From: Candidatus Kaiserbacteria bacterium
Lineage (GTDB): Bacteria; Patescibacteriota; Minisyncoccia; Phycocordibacterales; UBA918
Length of the DNA stretch: 11,752 nt
Direction of reading: 5' to 3'
Assembly: GCA_007116965.1 (NCBI GenBank)
Contig: SKHJ01000055.1
Coordinates: forward strand, 1-11,752
The notes under the pieces are model-generated. The model ran no database searches, was not told the DNA's origin, and was given only the letters and a program-made list of their open reading frames with translations. Made by a program: the position numbers and the translations under genes. This document shows, piece after piece, positions 5,396 through 11,752 of the stretch (positions are counted from its first letter, which is position 1; every line of letters starts with the position of its first letter).

Positions 5396-5407
5396 TATGC
5401 TAGAAGG
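5396..5407 (+). promoter_or_regulatory. possible -10 and Shine-Dalgarno before pgi
   Basis: TATGCT (5396-5401) resembles a -10. AGAAGG (5402-5407) follows at once and is a good Shine-Dalgarno, eight bases from the ATG at 5416. The two cannot easily work together, because transcription from this -10 would start just after the Shine-Dalgarno. Either the message is read through from the mutase gene and uses AGAAGG, or it starts at about 5408 with a very short leader. This is the only clear Shine-Dalgarno I see in the window. Confidence 0.4.
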
Positions 5408-5415
5408 TACTTGGT

Positions 5416-6732
5416 ATGCAGCTCTTGACGCATCGTTCTTCCGCCTTGAATCGTCCTGATCTAACACGCTATTTCCCGGTGTTGGCGCATCGGGCTGAGC
5501 AGCTGCAGGCAGTCCGGTCCGAAGCCATCTCGTACCATATTCCAGAGAGCTCGCTTCATTTACCGCATGATGAGACATTATTGGCTCATGTGCAGGCCGC
5601 CTTAGCTCGTTTGGATGTGGCGGCTGTGCGGCAGATATTTTTGGTAGGTATCGGCGGCTCTAATCTCGGTACCTTGGCAGTCGCAGAAGCGTTGCGGGGT
5701 CGTATATCTATACCTGACGAGATCGAACTGATCAATCTTGATACGGTCAGTGCGCGTGACATACTGGCGCTACAAGCGCGCTATCCAGACGGTTTGTCAG
5801 CCGAGTCTTACGTGATCTTTGTGGTTAGTAAATCTGGCACGACCACTGAGACTATTGCCAATATAGACTTGCTTCTCGCGTGCGGTATCACTACGCCGGA
5901 AGCGGCTCTGCAACGGACGGTCTGTATTACCGACGGCCAGTCGCCACTCGCTCAGCTGGCCGAAGCGCACCATGTGGCAACCTTGCCAATCCCAACATCG
6001 GTCGGTGGTCGATACTCGGTGTTTTCTCCGGTCGGCTTGGCGCCACTGCAGGTATTGGGTATAGATACCGATGAATTGCTACGAGGAGCGCGAGAGATTC
6101 AACCCTACTGTCTGCACCAGGACATTCCACACAACCCAGCAGCCCTCTCAGCAGTACATCAATTTGTCCAGTTTCAGCAGGGTTTGACCGTCCATGATCT
6201 GTTTTGTTTTGCTCCTGAGTTGGAATCACTCGGTAAGTGGTATCGACAGCTACTGGGTGAGAGTATTGGTAAGCGCGAGAATATCTACGGTGAGGTGGTG
6301 CAGGTTGGTCTGGTACCGACAGTCTCGATTGGCTCCACGGATCTCCACTCAATGGGGCAAATGTATCTCGGGGGCAATCCGGTGGTTCTTACCACCTTCT
6401 TGTCAGTAGCCACTGCACCCGCTGAGTTCACCGTTCCGACTGCCGGTTACTTCACGTCGGCAGTACCGATGGTGGCTGATCGCACGACCAGTGAGATTAT
6501 GACAGCGATCAAGGAGGGTACGATCGCCGCCTACCAGGAGCTGGATCGACCGTTTATGGAAATGGAGTTGGAGGCACTATCAGCCTATGAACTGGGGGCT
6601 TGGATGCAGTGTAAGATGATGGAGATGATGTATCTGGGAGCGTTGTTTGCCGTCAGTCCTTTTGATCAGCCGGCGGTGGAAAATTACAAAGCCCACACCC
6701 GAGACTATTTAGCAGCCGGAAATGATGGGTAG
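5416..6732 (+). CDS. pgi: glucose-6-phosphate isomerase
   Basis: The 438-residue protein catalyses the reversible conversion of glucose 6-phosphate and fructose 6-phosphate in the cytoplasm. Two SIS-fold domains are visible: GIGGSNLG (78-85) and SKSGTTTET (138-146) in the first bind the sugar phosphate. VGGRYSVFSPVGL (196-208) is a family signature. In the second domain, GESIGK carries the likely catalytic base E282, GSTDLHS carries the ring-opening histidine H311, and the C-terminal PFDQPAVENYK carries the conserved lysine K425. All expected residues are present. The length fits the short bacterial form (Bacillus and Thermotoga type, about 450) rather than the 550-residue E. coli form. With the upstream mutase it forms a hexose-phosphate hub between glycolysis and sugar-nucleotide synthesis. 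Confidence 0.95.
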   Translation: MQLLTHRSSALNRPDLTRYFPVLAHRAEQLQAVRSEAISYHIPESSLHLPHDETLLAHVQAALARLDVAAVRQIFLVGIGGSNLGTLAVAEALRGRISIPDEIELINLDTVSARDILALQARYPDGLSAESYVIFVVSKSGTTTETIANIDLLLACGITTPEAALQRTVCITDGQSPLAQLAEAHHVATLPIPTSVGGRYSVFSPVGLAPLQVLGIDTDELLRGAREIQPYCLHQDIPHNPAALSAVHQFVQFQQGLTVHDLFCFAPELESLGKWYRQLLGESIGKRENIYGEVVQVGLVPTVSIGSTDLHSMGQMYLGGNPVVLTTFLSVATAPAEFTVPTAGYFTSAVPMVADRTTSEIMTAIKEGTIAAYQELDRPFMEMELEALSAYELGAWMQCKMMEMMYLGALFAVSPFDQPAVENYKAHTRDYLAAGNDG

Positions 6733-6758
6733 ATAGGAATAAAGTACGTACGTGGTGG

Positions 6759-7979
6759 TTAAAAGCGACCTGACTCCATATCGATGGTGAGGGTACCCCA
6801 AGTAAATCCTTCTGCCCCTTGGCCATCTCCTGTCTCGGGGTGGTAGTTCTCGCGCCAGCCAGAGCGCTTGATCAGCGCGACGCTTTTTTCTTTAATACTA
6901 GCTGCTTCTGCAGTGAAACCATAACGCATCAAGCCGTGGTAGAGAAACCAGTGGACAGTCTGCCAACTTGCTCCGCGCCAATCAGGATGCTGCCAGGCTT
7001 CACCCCACGTCGGCTCCTCTGGGGCGTAGGCAGGATCGTTCTTGGCTACGGTTGGGATACCAAAAGGGAGCCAAAACTGCTCAGGATCACAAAGCCGCTC
7101 TTTAACCAGACGATAGGCTTCATCTTGGGTGTACAGGCCGGCTAGTAGCGGAACAAATTGATCCCAACCGTTATAGGTGACTGGTTCGGCCGCTAATCCG
7201 CTGAGACTCACATAACGACCGTCATGGAACATATGGCGTCGCATGGCGGTCTTGGTTGCGTCGGCTGCGTTGCGCCAACGGTTGGCGTCTTTGGGACGAT
7301 TGAGTTGATGCGCGAGGTCAGACATGACACTGAGATTCCACACCAGATAGGTATTGAATGCGACATCTTCAACCCAAAATTGCTTGCTGGTACAACGGGC
7401 GTCGTATTGGCAGTTGCGATGGACATCAAACAAAGCGTAACGTCGTTCAGTATTGTCCTTAGCGTCGTGTTGGGGTGGTAGACCGAGTGCTTTATCAAAC
7501 TTAGGGGCGTTGTCTTCGCCCGATTCGTCAGGATTAACCAAACCAAAGAGGTAGCATTGGCGGACGTCTCGTTCGCGGAGGATGTAGTCGTAGAACGCAC
7601 TAGCTTTTGGATAGATGGTCTGGAGCCAGTCATGATCTTGGCTAGCTTGGTAGGTGCGCCAGATGGCGTAGGCCAAGAGCGGTGGTTGCAGCAAGCTGCT
7701 AGTATGGGGAATACCCCAGTCGATAGCTAGAATCTGGCTGGGTTGCCAGTAGATAACATGGCCAATAAAGCCGCTGTCGTGCTGTCGGTAGACCAAGGCA
7801 TCTAGTTCGGCCTGAGCACGTAGGGGATCAAAATGGTTCCAGACAATAGCGTGAAAACAAGAGTCCCAGAACCACTGGTACGGATAGCTGGTATTGGAAG
7901 GAACGGTGTACTGAAAATGATCGACAGTACGGCTATTTTCAGCTAAGAGCGCGTGCGCAGACTGACGAAGGTCGAGCAT
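6759..7979 (-). CDS. GH63-like glycoside hydrolase (MGH1/glucosylglycerate hydrolase or trehalase type)
   Basis: The 406-residue protein has no signal peptide, so it should be cytoplasmic. It shows the (alpha/alpha)6-barrel motifs of GH63/GH37-related enzymes: YPYQWFWDSCFHA (33-44), with the substrate-binding WD pair; NPDESGEDNAP (149-159), matching ESGxDxSP with likely general acid D156; WRGASW (334-339); and the C-terminal WRENYHPETGDGQGAEGF (375-392), with likely base E377. Characterised members cleave mannosylglycerate or glucosylglycerate (Thermus, Mycobacterium), others trehalose or alpha-glucosides. Which substrate applies here is not visible. Its products would be hexoses or small glycosides feeding the mutase and isomerase genes next door, from which it is convergent (26-base gap, no terminator seen). 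It lies 57 bases downstream of the methyltransferase on the same strand. Confidence 0.8.
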   Translation of the reverse strand: MLDLRQSAHALLAENSRTVDHFQYTVPSNTSYPYQWFWDSCFHAIVWNHFDPLRAQAELDALVYRQHDSGFIGHVIYWQPSQILAIDWGIPHTSSLLQPPLLAYAIWRTYQASQDHDWLQTIYPKASAFYDYILRERDVRQCYLFGLVNPDESGEDNAPKFDKALGLPPQHDAKDNTERRYALFDVHRNCQYDARCTSKQFWVEDVAFNTYLVWNLSVMSDLAHQLNRPKDANRWRNAADATKTAMRRHMFHDGRYVSLSGLAAEPVTYNGWDQFVPLLAGLYTQDEAYRLVKERLCDPEQFWLPFGIPTVAKNDPAYAPEEPTWGEAWQHPDWRGASWQTVHWFLYHGLMRYGFTAEAASIKEKSVALIKRSGWRENYHPETGDGQGAEGFTWGTLTIDMESGRF

Positions 7980-8036
7980 ACAATGCTTATCCTACCAAAT
8001 GAACTCTGGCTATGAGGTAGTCTGCTGTTTGTAACT

Positions 8037-8759
8037 TCAGCGCCGCCGAGCGTAGACGGTGATGGTGCGTCGCTTGCGGGCGCGGCCGTGGAATTTATGT
8101 TTGTGTGAGCGATAGACACGTTCGATGGTGAAGTGTGGTTCAAGAAACGTGCGCAACTCGGCCTCACTATAGACAAACTCAGGGGCACCGATAGCGGGAT
8201 GGATGTAGGTACCTGGTTCTGGCCCCGGGTATTCTCGTAAGAGTCGTTCGGTGTGTAGATCGTCGTCACGTAAGAAGGTCTTGCATAAGAATAGGCTGTC
8301 GAGAGTACCGACCCGCACAATTTCCTGCAGGAGGGCGTCGCGCTGGGCACTGTTGAGAAAGTGGGAGGTCATCAAATCAAAGATCAGATGGGCGGCATTG
8401 TCTGGTAGCGGAAGCGGCTCGGCGATCGAGCGGGTAAATAGTTGCTGAGCATACTCGGGTAAGACGGCTCGAGCTTGCTTGATGGCTGCGGCGGAGATGT
8501 CGAGGCCGTACACATTCATCCCGTAATGGTGTACGAGATATTGCAAGTGACGACCATTTCCACAGCCGAGGTCAAGAGCGCAATGTGCAGCGGTGAGGTG
8601 GGTGGGGTAGTGACGCTCGAGGAAGCGGGTGAATTTCAGGAAGTCTTCACCCGGCTCTGTTGAGAGGGCTAAGTGCTCCGGGTTAGTGTACTCACGGTCC
8701 CAAAAGTTGGCACCATGGCGCTTTTTCTTCGGTTTGCGAATGAAGGGTCGTTTGGGCAT
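8037..8759 (-). CDS. class I SAM-dependent methyltransferase with basic ends
   Basis: The 240-residue protein has a Rossmann methyltransferase core: motif I LDLGCGNGRH (62-71), the acidic residue after strand 2 in YGLDIS (84-89), and LIFDLMTSHFL (125-135) as motif IV. FCK-type strand LFLCKTFL (156-163) and a late EFVYSEAELRTFL helix complete the fold. Both ends are strongly basic: about eight Lys/Arg in residues 3-14, and KFHGRARKRR (222-231) near the end, suggesting RNA or another polyanion as partner. The substrate is unknown; the core is of the broad methyltransferase 11/25 type, so small-molecule or protein methylation is also possible. It is divergent from the DsbA-like gene (84 bases between starts) and upstream of the glycosidase, with which it may be co-transcribed. 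Confidence 0.8.
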   Translation of the reverse strand: MPKRPFIRKPKKKRHGANFWDREYTNPEHLALSTEPGEDFLKFTRFLERHYPTHLTAAHCALDLGCGNGRHLQYLVHHYGMNVYGLDISAAAIKQARAVLPEYAQQLFTRSIAEPLPLPDNAAHLIFDLMTSHFLNSAQRDALLQEIVRVGTLDSLFLCKTFLRDDDLHTERLLREYPGPEPGTYIHPAIGAPEFVYSEAELRTFLEPHFTIERVYRSHKHKFHGRARKRRTITVYARRR

Positions 8760-8807
8760 ATGAGTGTGCTAACAGTAGCTATTTTCCCCAGTTCGCGCAA
8801 GTAGTGT

Positions 8808-8835
8808 TTGCAGGACGGTGATTTTTCAGTACTAT
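8808..8835 (+). promoter_or_regulatory. promoter of the membrane-anchored DsbA-like gene
   Basis: TTGCAG (8808-8813) is a weak -35 and TACTAT (8830-8835), after a 16-base spacer, the -10. Eight bases separate the -10 from the ATG at 8844, so the message is leaderless or nearly so. Confidence 0.5.
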
Positions 8836-8843
8836 GTACTGGT

Positions 8844-9596
8844 ATGAAAAATCCTTGGATAGCAATTGGAGTTGTTGCAGTGGTGCTTATTGGTGGTTCG
8901 GTCGGCTACTCGCAGTGGTCTATGCAGCAGGCAAATGTCGGCGTAGAGGTAATTGATCACGTAAAAGGTAATCCAGATGCGGAAGTGACCTTACTTGAGT
9001 TTAGTGATTTTGAGTGTCCAGCTTGTGCGCATATGGCGTCAGCTGTGAATGAGGTAATGGCGATGTATGGAGACAATATTCGTTTCGAATATCGACACTT
9101 TCCGGTGATCAATCGCAACCCTCAAGCCCTTCATGCCGCTGAAGCGGCCGGACAGCAGGGTAAGTTCTTTGAGTACCACGATCTTCTCTTTGCAAACTTT
9201 GAGGAGTGGACACAGTCACCCACTCCGACACGGCAACTCCGCCGCTTTGCTGAGGAACTGGAGCTTGATATTGCTCTATGGCAGCGACATATGCGTTCGT
9301 CCGTTTTGCGCAATAAGATCCGTGACGATTTTGCGGCTGGTCGTGAACTGGGCGTAACCGGAACCCCAACTTTCTTCCTCAATGGTGAACGGATGAACTT
9401 TGCTACGTTTGACGACTTCCTCACCCAGATTCAAGCGGCGCTCGGAGTAGACCCTGAAGACCTTTTTGGCGGCGGCCCAGCTATTGATATAGATATGGAA
9501 GCCCTCGAAGCAGAGATGCAAGCAGAGCTTGATACTAATCTCGATGGAGTTGAAGTTATTGGTGATGGAGTCACAGATATTGAACTAGAAATTTAG
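8844..9596 (+). CDS. membrane-anchored DsbA-family thiol-disulfide oxidoreductase
   Basis: The start at the ATG at 8844 gives 250 residues and puts a membrane anchor at residues 4-22; an in-frame TTG at 8808 lies in the promoter. The thioredoxin-fold domain follows: strand VTLLEFSDFECPACAHM with active site CPAC (58-61), a helical insertion (about 95-165), then GVTGTPTFFLNGE with cis-proline P175. This is the BdbD/Thioredoxin_4-type layout, and all catalytic positions are present. It should face outside the membrane and oxidise or isomerise cysteines of exported proteins; no DsbB/VKOR partner is in view. After the domain comes an unusual acidic tail (about 203-250), rich in Asp/Glu with no basic residues, of unknown purpose. 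The stop is two bases before the DUF1704 start, so the two are probably co-transcribed and translationally coupled. Confidence 0.88.
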   Translation: MKNPWIAIGVVAVVLIGGSVGYSQWSMQQANVGVEVIDHVKGNPDAEVTLLEFSDFECPACAHMASAVNEVMAMYGDNIRFEYRHFPVINRNPQALHAAEAAGQQGKFFEYHDLLFANFEEWTQSPTPTRQLRRFAEELELDIALWQRHMRSSVLRNKIRDDFAAGRELGVTGTPTFFLNGERMNFATFDDFLTQIQAALGVDPEDLFGGGPAIDIDMEALEAEMQAELDTNLDGVEVIGDGVTDIELEI

Positions 9597-9598
9597 AA

Positions 9599-10897
9599 AT
9601 GAATCAACAATCACTTGACAGCAAGTGGTTTGATACACTTCGGAATGTTTATGATGGTGTACCGTCTCGTCTGGTTGCGGGTCGGTATAATAGCGCGAGA
9701 AAGCAATTTTTTGATAGTGGTGACCCTGCACCAAGGTTTGTGTATGACACGATAAGTGATCCTAAATTTGAAGAAAAAAAGGAAACGTTACTAGTTCTAC
9801 AGGAAGACATTGCTCTTTGTGATGAAACTCATCCTGTCGTAAAAAAGCTATATTTAGAAAAGATTCAAGAAAAACTAGCCCTTCTGAATCTCGTTAAGAT
9901 CGCTAGTGTAATTGTGTCACAGGATAGACTTGATGTGCAGCAAGCAAATAGATTTGTCGCTTTGACCAATCGGGTATTTGGACCCGTTCAGCCTCACATA
10001 TTTGCTCATGCCTGTGCTATCGCCCTACGCCAACTTACTGATATGCCAGTGGTTACTGGTAAGCCTGCTTTACTTTCCAGTGTAGCATCTGTATTAGAGT
10101 CAGGATCTGCTCTAAGTTCATTCGAGATCAAAAATCTATCTTTGCCAGCCAGTCTAGCTGAGGATTCAGTGATCACAGAGCAGCAGCTGGTTATTGAACG
10201 GTTTAGGTCTGTCTTGCACGAGCATGGTCTTTATCATTGGAAAGTAGAGCCAGGCAATCGCTACCAAACCACATTTGTTGTTAAACCTAAGCGCCACAGA
10301 ATAATTGTTCCCAACAAGACTGCGTTGTGTGCCCGAGCTGGAAAGGCCTTGTTGACTGAACGTAAGTTGCGCGCGCTGATTGAACACGAGATGGTGCATG
10401 TACTACGGTACGAACGAGGGATTACATCTAGACTAAAGTTGCTGGCAGTTGGTTTACCAGGATATTATGCTGGTGAAGAAGGGTATGCAACTTACTGTGA
10501 ACAACAAATACACGGAGCTGCTGATTATGCTGGCGGTAAGTATTATATTGCGGCTGGACTAGCTGTTGGTCTCGATCGGGGAGGAGAACCGAGAAATTTT
10601 CGAGAAATGTATAATTTTATGCACGACTGGTACTGTTTAGAAGAAAAGGATGGCCAGCGGGATCCTCAAAAACTGGCTTTTCATTTTTGTTCAGTTCTTT
10701 TTAAAGGTGTACGTGGTCATAATCCCGGAGTTATCCTTACCTTACAGACCGGTTATCGTGAAGGTAATATAGCAGTACACAAGACCATGGAGGAGTGTCC
10801 TGTTTGGAAAAAGTTTGGTCACATTGGCAAGTATGACTTTACAAACAGTGCACACATTACAGCACTGCAAGAGCTTGAGATACTCCCTCGATTATAA
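9599..10897 (+). CDS. DUF1704-family (MATCAP/QEGLA-like) zinc metallopeptidase
   Basis: The 432-residue protein has no signal or membrane segment. The N-terminal half is helical. The catalytic part includes IEHEMVHVLRYERG (H263, E264, H267), followed about 26 residues on by YYAGEEGYATYCE, whose E293/E294 would be the third zinc ligand. This order matches DUF1704 proteins, which include the eukaryotic tubulin tyrosine carboxypeptidase MATCAP and bacterial QEGLA-motif proteins. From memory, those carry HExxxH (as in HEIGTH), whereas this protein has HExxH, one residue shorter. Substrate unknown; a carboxypeptidase or peptide-trimming role is inference. It is probably in one operon with the DsbA-like gene (two-base gap, no Shine-Dalgarno). 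Its last six bases overlap the convergent acyltransferase gene. Base composition is more A+T-rich than upstream genes. Confidence 0.75.
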   Translation: MNQQSLDSKWFDTLRNVYDGVPSRLVAGRYNSARKQFFDSGDPAPRFVYDTISDPKFEEKKETLLVLQEDIALCDETHPVVKKLYLEKIQEKLALLNLVKIASVIVSQDRLDVQQANRFVALTNRVFGPVQPHIFAHACAIALRQLTDMPVVTGKPALLSSVASVLESGSALSSFEIKNLSLPASLAEDSVITEQQLVIERFRSVLHEHGLYHWKVEPGNRYQTTFVVKPKRHRIIVPNKTALCARAGKALLTERKLRALIEHEMVHVLRYERGITSRLKLLAVGLPGYYAGEEGYATYCEQQIHGAADYAGGKYYIAAGLAVGLDRGGEPRNFREMYNFMHDWYCLEEKDGQRDPQKLAFHFCSVLFKGVRGHNPGVILTLQTGYREGNIAVHKTMEECPVWKKFGHIGKYDFTNSAHITALQELEILPRL

Positions 10898-11638
10898 TTT
10901 AACAGTATCAATCTCTACATTCTTACCGCTCTTGAGCAGCATAGTGTATTGTTCAAAATCATTGGCAAATAGCTTGGCTTTAGTTATAAAGCCAGCTTCA
11001 TCTGTATCTGCGAGAAAGACCAGGGTGTCTGTCTTGATAGTACTTTGATCTATTTCTATATACTCAGGATTAGCAACCATTCGAGGATTGTATCCGGCAG
11101 AGAATTTGAATGAGGCTAGACCAATGTCTGCATGTAGTCCGTACATGTTCCTGTCTACACCTGAAGAAATAAACTCACGCCTGCATTGTCTAGCATGTTC
11201 ATACAATAAGTACTCGCTGTACAATGAGGGTCCAATTTGTAAACTTTGATTTATTTCCCAGTTTGTAGGATAGGTTTTGAACGCAATATTCAAAGATTTT
11301 TTCATTACAAAAAATATAGTAGCACCGATTCGGACACCATTCTCCATTAGTAAAAGGGCGCACTTAGGCGCGATTTGCTGTCCGTCGTATAAGGTGTAAG
11401 ACGTGACATCAAATTTTAGGGGCGCTGTCTTGCTATTGAGCATGGTAGCGTAACAGGTTGTGAACCATTCATAAAAATCCTTTTCTTCATGTAGATTAAT
11501 GATTTCGTAAGAAATACTAAGATCTTGAATTTTTTTTAAAAAACTCGTTAACCGTTTACTTTTTCTACTTGAGCTAAAAAACGGATCGCGATCAATATAT
11601 CGCCTCCAAGCTACCTTCTGAGGAATGGACAGGGACAT
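10892..11638 (-). CDS. GNAT/FemAB-like acyltransferase, function uncertain
   Basis: The 248-residue protein has no signal peptide. The central part looks like an acyl-CoA N-acyltransferase fold: strand CALLLMENGVRIGATIFFV (93-111), a second strand LNIAFKTYP (116-124), GPSLYSEYLLYEHARQC (136-152) as the following helix, and GLASFKFSAGYNP (173-185), which resembles the FK..fG..p signature of FemAB and BioF2-like acetyltransferases. The N-terminal 40 residues are basic. The classic GNAT acetyl-CoA loop (Q/RxxGxG/A) is not evident, so aminoacyl-tRNA or another donor is possible. The gene is convergent with the DUF1704 peptidase and ends inside it by six bases. It is among the most A+T-rich coding DNA in the window, which suggests recent acquisition or different constraints. 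Confidence 0.5.
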   Translation of the reverse strand: MSLSIPQKVAWRRYIDRDPFFSSSRKSKRLTSFLKKIQDLSISYEIINLHEEKDFYEWFTTCYATMLNSKTAPLKFDVTSYTLYDGQQIAPKCALLLMENGVRIGATIFFVMKKSLNIAFKTYPTNWEINQSLQIGPSLYSEYLLYEHARQCRREFISSGVDRNMYGLHADIGLASFKFSAGYNPRMVANPEYIEIDQSTIKTDTLVFLADTDEAGFITKAKLFANDFEQYTMLLKSGKNVEIDTVKL

Positions 11639-11752
11639 AAAATGGTTAGGCTTTAGTCTAACACGTTTACGAAATCAGTCTCATGTTTTTTGTCAAGACT
11701 TGATTTACACAAGTTCTATGTCCGTATTGGATATTAGGGTTACTCTGTAGTA

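Noticed and set aside
11691..11696. TTGACA on the minus strand as -35 for the acyltransferase gene
   Set aside because: No acceptable -10 lies 16 to 18 bases downstream on that strand, so a promoter could not be completed.
1..11752. UGA recoding (Gracilibacteria/Absconditabacteria code)
   Set aside because: Several genes end with TGA at the expected family length, for example the GTPase at 2735-2737 and the mutase at 5355-5357, and no protein needs TGA read-through.
1..11752. tRNA, rRNA, CRISPR array or riboswitch
   Set aside because: No cloverleaf-like, rRNA-like or regularly spaced direct repeat sequence was seen in the short intergenic gaps.

Overview
The window looks like chromosomal DNA of a small-genome bacterium, most plausibly a member of the Candidate Phyla Radiation (Patescibacteria). 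This is an inference from style, not from a marker gene. Genes are tightly packed and Shine-Dalgarno sequences are almost absent. Several genes have a TATAAT-like hexamer 5 to 8 bases before the start codon, as expected for leaderless transcripts. There are also small membrane-anchored hypothetical proteins and an IS200-type element. TGA is used as a stop by four or more genes, so the recoded codes of Gracilibacteria and Absconditabacteria do not apply.

Layout. 1-1230 (+): the C-terminus of a DsbA/thioredoxin-fold protein, then two small membrane-anchored proteins, each with two cysteines in its exported part (one unknown, one META/HslJ-like). 1231-2737 (+): a compact Fur/Zur-family regulator with a good promoter overlapped by a perfect 7-3-7 palindrome, then a COG0523 (CobW/YciC-type) GTPase metallochaperone. 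Together they look like a zinc-homeostasis unit. 2795-3322 (+): an NADPH-dependent FMN/quinone reductase. 3361-3910: an IS200-type element with an intact Y1 transposase and hairpins at both ends, followed by a 26-bp perfect palindrome. 3993-6732 (+): a phosphohexomutase and glucose-6-phosphate isomerase, linking hexose phosphates to glycolysis and sugar-nucleotide synthesis. 6759-8759 (-): a GH63-like cytoplasmic glycosidase, downstream of a class I methyltransferase with very basic ends. 8844-10897 (+): a membrane-anchored DsbA-like protein and, two bases later, a DUF1704 (MATCAP-like) metallopeptidase. 10892-11638 (-): a convergent GNAT/FemAB-like acyltransferase whose stop codon overlaps that of the peptidase.

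Three themes stand out: export and disulfide chemistry at both ends of the window, metal regulation, and hexose metabolism. From about 9480 to the right edge the DNA is clearly more A+T-rich than the rest, which suggests a different origin for the DUF1704/acyltransferase pair. No tRNA, rRNA or CRISPR array was seen, and no intergenic stretch exceeds 300 bases.
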